Source of the DNA: DASSCW01 sp036556325 | GTDB lineage: Bacteria; Chloroflexota; Limnocylindria; QHBO01 | Assembly (NCBI GenBank): GCA_036556325.1 | Contig: DATBJR010000133.1 | Location: 1 to 16,432, forward strand | Reading direction: 5' to 3' | Length of the DNA stretch: 16,432 nucleotides | Shown: piece by piece, positions 1 through 7,057 of the stretch | How positions within the stretch are numbered: position 1 is the first letter of the stretch | How the letters are laid out: every line of letters starts with the position of its first letter | Translations under genes and position numbers: made by a program | Notes under the pieces: model-generated | Told to the model about the DNA's origin: nothing | Seen by the model: only the letters and a program-made list of their open reading frames with translations | Database searches by the model: none

Positions 1-254
1 GACCACGAGTCGGCACGGTCGACGCCGTCGACGAGGTGCCGCAGCGACGGCGAGGCGGCCGCCCACAGCCCGAAGGCGCCGTCGACATGCAACCAGGCGT
101 TCGGGTGCGTTTCGAGTGCGGCGGCGACCTCACCGATGGGATCGAAGGCACCGGTGTTCACGTTGCCCGCCTGGATGGCGACCAGCAGCGGTCCGGGATG
201 GCCGTCGATCGCGGCCCGCGCCTCATCGGCCAGCATCCGGCCCTGGTCGTCGAC
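1..254 (-). pseudogene. Internal fragment of a group II PLP-dependent decarboxylase (copy A), open at window edge and broken at 254
   Basis: Read on the minus strand from 254 down to 3, one stop-free frame gives about 84 residues that follow the PLP-decarboxylase family order: VDDQGRM, then AGNVNTGAFDP, then HVDGAFGLW, ending at DRADSW just before the expected Lys motif. These are typical of aromatic-amino-acid/glutamate-type decarboxylases (PF00282-like), where the HVDGA Asp contacts the PLP ring nitrogen. The reading continues beyond the left window edge. At 249-254 the homology stops and is replaced by a homologous gene running the opposite way, so the N-terminal half of this copy is missing. 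I cannot tell whether it is a true pseudogene or one side of a chimeric join. The plus-strand reading of this stretch (36 to about 248) is antisense and not protein-like. Confidence 0.8.
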
Positions 255-332
255 GGCGCCTTCGGCCTGTGGGCCAATGTCTCACCCGAGCTGCGACATC
301 TGGTGCGCGGCGTGGACCGCGCCGACTCCTGG
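3..332. repeat. Diverged inverted repeat formed by two decarboxylase copies (arms 3-86 and 249-332)
   Basis: The 84 nt at 86 down to 3 (minus) align without gaps to 249-332 (plus). I count 65 of 84 identical bases (77%) and 24 of 28 identical residues, with most differences at third codon positions. The first 17 bases of each arm, from GTCGAC through the Phe codon, are identical. The two arms are therefore homologous genes in opposite orientation, not a copy of one molecule. The 162-bp spacer (87-248) belongs to copy A. Confidence 0.75.
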
Positions 333-845
333 TCGACCGATGCCCACAAGTGGCTGAATGCCGGCTACGACTGCGGCTTCGTCGCCGTCCGCGATCCCGA
401 GGCACATCGGGCCGCGATGGCCGCCACCGCGGCCTACCTGCTCCGCAGCGACCAGCGCGAGTCGTGGGAGTACGTCCTCGACAGCTCGCGCCGGGCGCGC
501 GGCTTTGCCCTCTACGCCGCCATCCGCTCGCTCGGCCGCGAGGGCATCCGCGCCCTGGTCGAGCGCTGCTGTGCCCTCGCCCGACGCATGGCCGATGGCC
601 TGGCCGCGGGCGGCGCCGAGATCCTGAACGACGTCGTCCTCAACCAGGTCCTCGTCCGTTTCGGCGACGACGACCGCACGAACCGGGTCATTGCGCGCGT
701 CCAGGAGGACGGCACTGCCTGGATGGGCGGCACGAGCTGGCATGGCAGGGCAGCCATGCGGATCAGTGTCAGCAACTGGTCGACGACCGAGGCCGATGCG
801 GATGCCTCGGTCCAGGCCGTGCTTCGGGCCTTCGCCGAGAGCTGA
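249..845 (+). CDS. 5'-truncated group II PLP-dependent decarboxylase (copy B), C-terminal part
   Basis: About 198 residues match the middle and C-terminus of a PLP-dependent decarboxylase of the aspartate aminotransferase fold. They begin at VDGAFGLW, followed by DRADSW and the cofactor-binding TDAHKWLN, where the Lys codon at 348-350 should form the Schiff base with PLP. A typical small C-terminal domain follows (MGGTSWHGRAAMRISVSNW near the end) and a TGA stop at 843-845. No start codon or N-terminal domain belongs to it. An ATG at 36 opens the frame, but residues up to about 248 are antisense to copy A, so a protein from that start would have a spurious N-terminus. The likely reaction is decarboxylation of an amino acid; the substrate is not predictable. 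A fragment this short, lacking half the active site, is unlikely to work alone. Confidence 0.8.
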   Translation, partial: VDGAFGLWANVSPELRHLVRGVDRADSWSTDAHKWLNAGYDCGFVAVRDPEAHRAAMAATAAYLLRSDQRESWEYVLDSSRRARGFALYAAIRSLGREGIRALVERCCALARRMADGLAAGGAEILNDVVLNQVLVRFGDDDRTNRVIARVQEDGTAWMGGTSWHGRAAMRISVSNWSTTEADADASVQAVLRAFAES

Positions 846-866
846 TGGCTGGCTGATCGACCGAGC

Positions 867-2609
867 TCAGGTCTGTGGCGCTGGGCGGAAGCGGAAGTAC
901 GCCCAGAACAGCACCGAGAAGGCCCCGAAGGCGGCGAACGCCCCGAAGGCTGCGGCCAGCGCAGCCGGGGACAGCTCCGACAGGTAGCCAGTGTGCGGCC
1001 CGATCAGGAAGTGGATGAAGGCAAACGCCGAGACGCCAAAGAGCAGGGCCCAGCGCCATCGGCTCCAGGCGTACACCGTGGCCCCCGCCAGGAAGCGCAT
1101 TGGCAGCAGGCCGAACGCGACGGCCTCGAGCCCGCCAACCACCACGACCGCCAGCGCCGTCTCCAGCAGCCGGCCGGTGAATGGGGCAAGTGAGCCATCC
1201 CCCGCACGTACCCAGTCGAGGCCGATCCAGGCCGCCAGCACGATGAGCAGCGTCCAGGCTGCGCCGGCCGCGTTCTGTCGTCCTTCGTCTCGGGCGCTCA
1301 CCTCTTCGCTGAAGACGACGCCGATGACGATGCCGTACAGGTAGCCCGGCTCGAGCGCAGCGAGCCGCGAGATCGCGACGCAGACGACAGCCGCGGGCAG
1401 CGTCCAGGGGAGCGCCCGCACCCCAGCGGGCGCACGGGTGCGTCGCCGGTAGAGCAGCAGTCCTGGCAGCTCGAAGGCGGTCAGCACCACCCCCAGCCCC
1501 ACCACCATGCCGACGTACGTCGCAATCGCGCCGGCGTCGAGGTTCACCTGCGGATCAAGCAGCAGGTATACCGCCGCACCGAGGCCCAGAAACAGCCCGA
1601 TGCCCAGGGGCGAGCTCCACAGGCTTGAGCTGGAGCGCGGCACTCGGTTCGCGCCGCGGCGAAGACGCAGCCAGCTGGCGATCTCGTCGTAGTTGCTCTC
1701 GAAGGTGTCGTTGAACAGCTCGGAGGTAAAGGCCATGAACATCAGCAGCAGGATGGCCAGCATGGCACTGCCGCCGAGCGCCACGGGATCAAGGCTGACA
1801 TCGGCGAGCGGTGTCACGGCGGCGACCAGCACCCCGCGTGGCGACGGGCCGCCGGTCGACGCGCCGACCGGAGCAGCCGCCGGTGTGGGCGAGGAGTTGC
1901 CGGCCAGCACGCTCTGCTCGGGCGTCGCAGCCAACGTCCCCAGGGCGCTCGGCGTGGCTGAAGGGGTCGCGGCCGATGACGAAGCCGGACTGGGGGTCGC
2001 CGGCGCTGCGACCGTCGGCTGCGGCGTGGGCCTCGGCGTCGGGCGCCGCGTCGCGTTCGGCGCTGGCGTGGCGGTGGCCGGCGGCGCGAGCACCGCCGAC
2101 TGGATCCAGTACGTGTATTGCGTGAGTGACCCGTTCGTGCTGGTGCGGAGGCCACCCGCAAGGGTGCACTCGTCGGTGACGGTGAATGGACCGTCCGTGC
2201 CGGCGGCGGAACGGCCGGTGACCACCGCCACAAAGCTCGCCAGCTGGTCCCCAGCGGCCCTGGTGGGCGCGCACGCGACGCCCTGCAGCGCATTGAACCA
2301 CTCCCGGAACGAGGGGGCCAGCGACGGCTGGAGGACCGTCAATTCGGTGCCGACGCCGAGCAGCGGCCCGGATCCCGGCCGGATCGCGGCCAGCTCGAAC
2401 CAGGTGCCATCGAAGTCGGCCGCGGTGCAGTCGACCCCACTGGTCGCGGGGGCGCAGCTCATGTTCCAGGTCGAGCTGCTGGCCAGCGCCACCACGTCCT
2501 CCGCCCGCGGCCCGTGCGTGGCCAGCACATCGACGGGCGCGGCCACCACGGCGACGGACAGGAAGGCCGCGCCAATCAGGGACGCGCGGAGAGTGCCCGG
2601 ATTCCGCAC
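867..2609 (-). CDS. FGLLP motif-containing membrane protein with secreted N-terminal domain
   Basis: The 580-residue protein starts at GTG (2607-2609). A signal peptide or anchor covers about residues 8-28. An extracytoplasmic domain of about 140 residues carries four Cys (52, 61, 113, 148), which could form two disulfides. Residues about 175-262 are a Pro/Thr/Ala/Ser-rich low-complexity linker, and then eight or so hydrophobic segments run from about 278 to 572. The pentapeptide FGLLP is at 499-503, just after a Glu at 495, and His533 and His539 lie in and after a late membrane segment. I recall FGLLP as the name-giving motif of an uncharacterised bacterial membrane-protein family; its function is unknown to me. 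The gene is divergent from the aminotransferase gene (74-bp gap) and convergent with the decarboxylase fragment (21-bp gap, nothing notable in it). The ribosome site is weak, so the start is less certain than the frame. Confidence 0.75.
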   Translation of the reverse strand: MRNPGTLRASLIGAAFLSVAVVAAPVDVLATHGPRAEDVVALASSSTWNMSCAPATSGVDCTAADFDGTWFELAAIRPGSGPLLGVGTELTVLQPSLAPSFREWFNALQGVACAPTRAAGDQLASFVAVVTGRSAAGTDGPFTVTDECTLAGGLRTSTNGSLTQYTYWIQSAVLAPPATATPAPNATRRPTPRPTPQPTVAAPATPSPASSSAATPSATPSALGTLAATPEQSVLAGNSSPTPAAAPVGASTGGPSPRGVLVAAVTPLADVSLDPVALGGSAMLAILLLMFMAFTSELFNDTFESNYDEIASWLRLRRGANRVPRSSSSLWSSPLGIGLFLGLGAAVYLLLDPQVNLDAGAIATYVGMVVGLGVVLTAFELPGLLLYRRRTRAPAGVRALPWTLPAAVVCVAISRLAALEPGYLYGIVIGVVFSEEVSARDEGRQNAAGAAWTLLIVLAAWIGLDWVRAGDGSLAPFTGRLLETALAVVVVGGLEAVAFGLLPMRFLAGATVYAWSRWRWALLFGVSAFAFIHFLIGPHTGYLSELSPAALAAAFGAFAAFGAFSVLFWAYFRFRPAPQT

Positions 2610-2664
2610 GGTCTGCCCAGTATCGAGCCGCAGTGCAAGAGGTGGTTGCAGGCTGTGGTCTAAT

Positions 2665-2677
2665 CCTCCATCGGAGG
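2665..2677 (+). promoter_or_regulatory. Ribosome-binding site of the aminotransferase gene inside a short hairpin
   Basis: The Shine-Dalgarno sequence GGAGG (2673-2677) lies 6 nt before ATG 2684 and fixes that start. It is preceded, across a 3-nt loop (ATC), by its exact complement CCTCC (2665-2669). In mRNA this 5-bp GC-rich stem would cover the ribosome site. A TCTAAT at 2659-2664 resembles a -10 box but has no convincing -35. Confidence 0.6.
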
Positions 2678-2683
2678 TTCTGC

Positions 2684-4012
2684 ATGACCGTCACCGCCGA
2701 CCGTCTGACGACCGACCAGATCCTGCGCCTGAACCGGGAATACACCTTCTTCAGCTGGTCCGCGCAGGCCAAGATCAACCCGATCGTCATCGACCACGCC
2801 GAGGGGATCTACTTCTGGGATCCTGACGGCAAGCGCTACATCGACTTCAACTCACAGCTGATGAGCGTCAACATCGGCCACGGCGACAGGCGCGTGGCCG
2901 ACGCCATCGCCGAACAGGCGCACAAGCTGGCCTTTGCCGCGCCGCAGTTCGCCACCGAGGCCCGCGGTCGGCTGGGGGAGCTCCTGGCGGAGCTGACGCC
3001 GGGCGACCTCAAGACGTTCTTCTTCACCCTGGGTGGCGCCGAGGCCAACGAGAACGCGCTGCGCATGGCGCGCATGGTCACCGGCCGCCAGAAGGTGATC
3101 GCCCGCTACCGCTCGTACCACGGCGCGACGGCCGGGGCGATCTCCGCCACCGGCGACCCGCGGCGCTGGGCCAACGAGCCGGGAGTGCCGGGCTTCGTCC
3201 GCGTCCTGGACCCGTACCGCTATGGCAATCCCGAGCCGGACCCGGTTGACGAGCACCTCGCCTACCTGGACGAGGTCATCCAGTACGAGGGCCCGCAGAC
3301 CATCGCCGCCTTCATCCTGGAGACGGTGACGGGCACCAACGGGATCCTCATCCCGCCTGACGGCTACCTGCAGGGCGTCCGCGAGCTGTGCGACCGCTAT
3401 GGAATCCTCCTCATCGCCGACGAGGTGATGGCCGGCTTCGGCCGGACCGGACGCTGGTTCGCGGTCGACCACTGGGGCGTGGTGCCGGACCTGCTGACCA
3501 TGGCCAAGGGCCTGACCAGCAGCTACCTCCCGCTGGGCGCGGTGGCCATGAAGCCGGAGATCGCCCAGCACTTCGCGGACAAGGTGTACTACGGAGGCCT
3601 CACCTACTCCGCCCACCCGGTCAGCTGCGCCGCCGCCATCGCGGCGGTGGGCGTGCTGCGCGACGACGACCTGGTGGGCAACGCGGCCCGGCTCGGGCCC
3701 GTGATGGCTGACCACCTCGCTCGGCTCAAGGCCAATCACCGGAGCGTTGGCTCCGTCCGGAGTATCGGCCTGTTCGGCATCGTGGAGCTCATTCGCGACA
3801 CCGCGACTCGTGAGCCCATGGCGCCCTTCAACGGCTCGTCGCCCGAGATGGCGGCCCTCGACGCCCGCCTCAAGGCGGACGGCCTCTACACCATGCAGCA
3901 CTGGGACGGCTTCTTCACCAATCCCCCGCTGTGCATCACCGAGGAGCAGCTCGCCGAGGCGTTCGGGATCATCGACGCCGCGCTGGAGGTGACCGACGCA
4001 GCGGTGCGTTGA
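2684..4012 (+). CDS. Class III (omega) PLP-dependent aminotransferase
   Basis: This 442-residue protein has the normal length for class III aminotransferases. Visible landmarks are the PLP-phosphate loop TLGGAEANENA (Gly117-Gly118), the SYHGAT segment, the cofactor Asp246 in IADEVMAGFGRTG, and the Schiff-base Lys275 in TMAKGLTSS. The N-terminus (EYTFFSWSAQAKINPI) resembles the taurine/beta-alanine:pyruvate branch, in which an omega-amino group is passed to a keto acid. The substrate remains an inference. The ATG at 2684 is chosen because GGAGG lies 6 nt upstream; an in-frame ATG at 2633 has no such site and adds residues outside the family pattern. The gene is followed after 104 bp by an NCS1 permease on the same strand, which suggests it handles a compound derived from the imported substrate, for example beta-alanine from pyrimidine breakdown. 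No dihydropyrimidinase or ureidopropionase is in the window to prove it. Confidence 0.88.
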   Translation: MTVTADRLTTDQILRLNREYTFFSWSAQAKINPIVIDHAEGIYFWDPDGKRYIDFNSQLMSVNIGHGDRRVADAIAEQAHKLAFAAPQFATEARGRLGELLAELTPGDLKTFFFTLGGAEANENALRMARMVTGRQKVIARYRSYHGATAGAISATGDPRRWANEPGVPGFVRVLDPYRYGNPEPDPVDEHLAYLDEVIQYEGPQTIAAFILETVTGTNGILIPPDGYLQGVRELCDRYGILLIADEVMAGFGRTGRWFAVDHWGVVPDLLTMAKGLTSSYLPLGAVAMKPEIAQHFADKVYYGGLTYSAHPVSCAAAIAAVGVLRDDDLVGNAARLGPVMADHLARLKANHRSVGSVRSIGLFGIVELIRDTATREPMAPFNGSSPEMAALDARLKADGLYTMQHWDGFFTNPPLCITEEQLAEAFGIIDAALEVTDAAVR

Positions 4013-4116
4013 AAGGAGGAGACAACCGAAGGAGGAGGACTGGAGAACGCTCGCCGGCGCCCAACCCGAGCCGGCGGGAGGTGAGAGGTATCGGGCCAGA
4101 CACCGGAGGTTGACCG
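4013..4116 (+). other. Intercistronic spacer with two unused Shine-Dalgarno-like boxes and a hairpin
   Basis: The octamer AAGGAGGA occurs twice (4013-4020 and 4029-4036), and neither is followed at useful distance by ATG or GTG. Downstream, CGCCGGC (4052-4058) and GCCGGCG (4070-4076) form a 7-bp stem with an 11-nt loop and no T-tract, so it is not an obvious terminator. The permease has its own GGAGG at 4105-4109, 7 nt before its ATG. The aminotransferase and permease are probably co-transcribed through this spacer. Confidence 0.45.
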
Positions 4117-5703
4117 ATGACTGTTGCGGCACGCGAGGAACGCGTCTTTCCCGACGGGCGACATGAGCTGACCGAAGAGGCAGACCTCGCCCTGGCGGAC
4201 AGCCCGCTGCACAACGAAGATCTCGCGCCGGTGCCCGTCGCACGTAGGACGTGGACGACCTACAACTATCTCGCCCTGTGGGTCGGCATGGCGCACAACA
4301 TCCCCACCTGGCTCCTTGCCTCGGGCCTCATCGCCCTGGGCATGGATTGGGTGCAGGCGATCATGACGATCGCCGTGGCGAACGTCATCGTGCTGGTCCC
4401 GATGCTGCTGAACAGCCACGCCGGCACGAAGTACGGGATTCCCTACCCGGTCTTCGCGCGGGCGTCATTCGGCGTCTTCGGCGCCAATCTGCCGGCGCTG
4501 CTCCGCGCGGGCGTCGCGTGCGGCTGGTTCGGCATCCAGACGTGGATCGGCGGTGGCGCCGTCCACCTGCTGATGGGCAAGCTGCTGGGCGATGGCTGGA
4601 CCAACGCACCCCACATCTCGCTTGGATTTGGCGCGGCAGCGTCCCAGCCATGGACCCTATGGCTGAGCTTCCTGATCTTCTGGGCCATCAACATCTTCAT
4701 CGTGGTGCGCGGGATGGAGAGCATCCGGCGCTTCGAGAACTGGGCGGCGCCGTTCATCCTGGTCGTCGCCGTTTTCCTGCTGATCTGGATGATCATCCAG
4801 GCCAAGGGCCTCGGCCCGATTCTGAACGAAGCCGGCACCGTCGGTTGGGGCAGCGACTTCTGGTTCAAGCTCTTCCCGCCGGCGCTGATGGGGATGATCG
4901 CCTTCTGGTCGACACTCTCCCTGAACATGCCCGACTTCACGCGGTTCGGCAGCAGCCAACGGGCGCAAGCCTGGGGCCAGATCCTGGGGCTGCCAACGAC
5001 GATGACGCTGTTTCCGCTTATTGCCGTGCTCGTGACATCCGCCACCGTGATCGTGTACGGGGAGGCAATCTGGGATCCGGTGGCGCTCACTGCCAAGTTC
5101 GACAACCCGTTTGTCGTGGCCTTTGCGCTGTTCGCGCTGGGCGTCGCCACGCTGTCAGTCAACGTGGCCGCCAACGTGGTCAGCCCCTCGTATGACTTCT
5201 CGAACCTCGTGCCGAAGCTGATCAGCTTCCGCACCGGGGGCATCATCACCGGGATCGTTGGCATCCTGATCATGCCGTGGAACCTCCTGGCCACCCCGGA
5301 GCTCTACATCTTCACGTGGCTCGGGTTCTACGGCGGCGCAACCGGCGCGATCGCCGGCGTGCTGATCGCCGACTACTGGTGGATGCGGAGAACGAACCTG
5401 CGGCTGGCCCACCTGTACCGCACCGACGAGGGTGAGTACAAGTACGCCGGCGGCTGGAACTGGCGCGCCGTCGCAGCACTGGTGATCGGCGTGCTGATCG
5501 CGGTCGGCGGAGCCTACTCGGCACCCGGCACCGGGCCGTTCCCGGCTGATGGATTCATCGGCTTCCTCAAGCCGATCTACGACTACAGCTGGGTGGCTGG
5601 CCTGCTGGCAGCGTTCCTGGCCTACCTGGGCCTGAACATGATTTCGCCGGTCGGCCGGACCGTGGCGTCGGACGTCTCGACTCCCGCCGGCGAGATGGCC
5701 TAG
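4117..5703 (+). CDS. NCS1-family nucleobase:cation symporter-type permease
   Basis: This 528-residue polytopic inner-membrane protein should have about 12 membrane segments. The opening RTWTTYNYLALWVGMAHNIP (about 44-63) and the block NSHAGTKYGIPYPVFARASFG (99-119) are diagnostic of the NCS1 family (Mhp1/PucI/FurE-like), which imports nucleobases, hydantoins or allantoin with Na+ or H+. In CGWFGIQTWIGG, Trp137 and Gln141 have the spacing of the substrate-stacking Trp117 and Gln121 of Mhp1. The hydrophilic N-terminus of about 45 residues is cytoplasmic. The ATG at 4117 has GGAGG 7 nt upstream. It probably forms an operon with the aminotransferase upstream. It ends at TAG 5701-5703 and is followed at once by an intrinsic terminator. 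The substrate cannot be read from sequence; uracil, allantoin, hydantoin or a related purine/pyrimidine derivative are all possible. Confidence 0.9.
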   Translation: MTVAAREERVFPDGRHELTEEADLALADSPLHNEDLAPVPVARRTWTTYNYLALWVGMAHNIPTWLLASGLIALGMDWVQAIMTIAVANVIVLVPMLLNSHAGTKYGIPYPVFARASFGVFGANLPALLRAGVACGWFGIQTWIGGGAVHLLMGKLLGDGWTNAPHISLGFGAAASQPWTLWLSFLIFWAINIFIVVRGMESIRRFENWAAPFILVVAVFLLIWMIIQAKGLGPILNEAGTVGWGSDFWFKLFPPALMGMIAFWSTLSLNMPDFTRFGSSQRAQAWGQILGLPTTMTLFPLIAVLVTSATVIVYGEAIWDPVALTAKFDNPFVVAFALFALGVATLSVNVAANVVSPSYDFSNLVPKLISFRTGGIITGIVGILIMPWNLLATPELYIFTWLGFYGGATGAIAGVLIADYWWMRRTNLRLAHLYRTDEGEYKYAGGWNWRAVAALVIGVLIAVGGAYSAPGTGPFPADGFIGFLKPIYDYSWVAGLLAAFLAYLGLNMISPVGRTVASDVSTPAGEMA

Positions 5704-6989
5704 CTTCCTTCACCCGAGGCCGGGGTCCCGATGGGATCCCGGCCTTTTGCATGCCCTCGCGCCTGCTCACGATCGTCGTCGCGGTCCAGCCCGAGGCGCG
5801 AGACCAGGAAATCGACCGTCGTGCCCTGGAGGAGGAGGGTCAGGAGCACGCAGGCGAAGATGATCCCCTGGAGCATGCCGCGGTGCGGCACGTCGGCCGG
5901 CAGGGCCAGGGCCAGGGCGGTGGCGACCGCTCCGCGCAGCCCCGACCACGCGATGAGGTGCAGCCAGCGGCTCGCGAACGGCTGGCGGTTCGCCCGTCGG
6001 CTGAGGATTCGGTCCCCGATGCCCAGCAGGCCGTAGACGATCAGCGCGCGCCCGACGAGCAGTGCCGCAAAGACGGCAAGCGCCGGCAGCAGCGCGGCGA
6101 CCACCTGGTCGATCCCGATGGCCAGCCCCACCAGCAGGAAGACGAATGTCGTCAGCAGGTAAGCGGCAAATTCCCAGACCGTGTCCATGGCCACCGACCC
6201 GGCGCGGCTGGCGCCCATCTCCTTGCCGTAGCTGCCGAACACCAGCCCGGCAACCACGGAGGCGATCAGCCCGGACTCACCCAACCGATCGGCGAGCAGA
6301 TAGCTGCCGTAGGCAACCACCACCGAGATCATCAGCTCGATGAGGTGGTCGTCGGCACGGGTCAGAGCCCGTGAGCCGATGAACCCCACCACCACCCCGA
6401 TCGCGGCCGAGACGAAGGTCACGACGCCGAGGCCAATGATCACCTGCCAGCCTTCGACAGGCGCCCGCAGCGCCCCGACGGCGAGCGCGAAGAGGACCAC
6501 GCCGGTCCCGTCATTGAAGAGGCTCTCCGCCTCGATCAGCGTGGTGAGCTGCCGCGGCACGTGGAGCTTGCTCACGACTGCCAGCACTGCGGCCGGGTCG
6601 GTGGCAGCCAGCACGGCGCCCACCACGAAGCAGGCCACCAGGCCGATTTGCGTCACGGCATTCAGGACCACCGCCACGATGGCCGCGCTGAGGAGCACGC
6701 CCGGAACTGCCAGGAAGGCAACCGCCCCGGCAGATCGCCACAGGAGGCGCAGGTCGGTGCGATAGGCCGCCTCGAAGACGAGGCCCGGCAGGAAGACGGA
6801 AAGGAGGATGGCAGGATCGACCTGCAGGTCGACGGGCAGGTCCAGCACTGAGACCACCAGCCCCAGCACCACCAGGGCGACGCTGTACGGCAGGAAGCGC
6901 GTTCGGCGCGTGGCAAGCGCCACCACGGTCGAGACCGCGATGAGGATGATGAAGACCTCGGTCGGGCGGATGGGTGCGCCTGGCGTCAT
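5700..6989 (-). CDS. CPA1-family Na+(K+)/H+ antiporter (NhaP/NHE-like)
   Basis: This 429-residue membrane protein has about 12-13 hydrophobic segments. CPA1 hallmarks are ATDPAAV (Thr130-Asp131-Pro132), the paired acidic motif ESLFNDG (Asn159-Asp160) that forms the ion site in NhaP-type antiporters, and WSGLRGA near the C-terminus with the conserved Arg. The role is electroneutral exchange of Na+ or K+ for H+ across the cytoplasmic membrane. The soluble tail is short, about 25 charged residues, unlike family members with large regulatory domains. The start is ATG at 6987-6989; no good Shine-Dalgarno is visible and an inverted repeat sits directly upstream. The gene diverges from a CPA2 antiporter (68-bp gap). 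Its TAG stop interlocks with the permease stop, and its last codons encode the permease's terminator hairpin. Confidence 0.88.
   Translation of the reverse strand: MTPGAPIRPTEVFIILIAVSTVVALATRRTRFLPYSVALVVLGLVVSVLDLPVDLQVDPAILLSVFLPGLVFEAAYRTDLRLLWRSAGAVAFLAVPGVLLSAAIVAVVLNAVTQIGLVACFVVGAVLAATDPAAVLAVVSKLHVPRQLTTLIEAESLFNDGTGVVLFALAVGALRAPVEGWQVIIGLGVVTFVSAAIGVVVGFIGSRALTRADDHLIELMISVVVAYGSYLLADRLGESGLIASVVAGLVFGSYGKEMGASRAGSVAMDTVWEFAAYLLTTFVFLLVGLAIGIDQVVAALLPALAVFAALLVGRALIVYGLLGIGDRILSRRANRQPFASRWLHLIAWSGLRGAVATALALALPADVPHRGMLQGIIFACVLLTLLLQGTTVDFLVSRLGLDRDDDREQARGHAKGRDPIGTPASGEGS
5716..5748 (+). terminator. Rho-independent terminator after the NCS1 permease
   Basis: Arms 5718-5729 and 5733-5744 pair over 12 bp, with one G-U pair at 5725/5736, around the 3-nt loop GAT. 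TTTT follows at 5745-5748. The stem can extend by A5717-T5745 and G5716-T5746. It lies 15 nt past the permease stop, inside the last 16 or so codons of the convergent CPA1 antiporter gene. There is no T-tract on the other side, so it should act on plus-strand transcripts only. Confidence 0.85.
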
Positions 6990-6990
6990 T

Positions 6991-7010
6991 GGCCGCTGAG
7001 GATAGCGGCC
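6991..7010. promoter_or_regulatory. Perfect inverted repeat between divergent antiporter genes
   Basis: GGCCGCT (6991-6997) and AGCGGCC (7004-7010) form a perfect 7-bp inverted repeat with a 6-nt spacer, GAGGAT. It starts 1 nt upstream of the CPA1 start codon and 47 nt before the CPA2 start. It could be a shared operator for the divergent pair or an RNA hairpin in the CPA1 leader. No promoter boxes are clear in the 68-bp gap. Confidence 0.45.
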
Positions 7011-7057
7011 AGGGGGCCGGTATCATCCGAAGATGGGAGCCCACCCGCCGTGATGCG

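Noticed and set aside
36..248. N-terminal part of a plus-strand protein starting at ATG 36
   Set aside because: The residues match nothing expected for a decarboxylase N-terminus, while the opposite strand gives a clear decarboxylase sequence; it is antisense reading.
846..866. Terminator between the convergent decarboxylase fragment and FGLLP gene
   Set aside because: The 21-bp gap has no stem with a T-tract.
2636..2664. Promoter for the aminotransferase gene (TCTAAT as -10)
   Set aside because: There is no -35-like hexamer at 16-18 bp; kept only as a remark in the ribosome-site entry.
1693..2826. Long plus-strand open frame
   Set aside because: It is antisense to the FGLLP-motif protein gene and runs into the aminotransferase gene in another frame; GC-rich codon bias keeps such frames open.
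4040..4084. Possible CTG-started leader peptide after the second AAGGAGGA
   Set aside because: The start codon would be CTG and the 14-residue product is featureless; no support beyond the spacing.
4081..4113. GTG-started 10-residue leader peptide before the permease
   Set aside because: The purine run directly abuts the GTG, leaving no usable ribosome spacing.
2852..4243. Long minus-strand open frame
   Set aside because: It mirrors the aminotransferase gene, whose catalytic motifs are intact on the plus strand; no family pattern is seen in the mirror.
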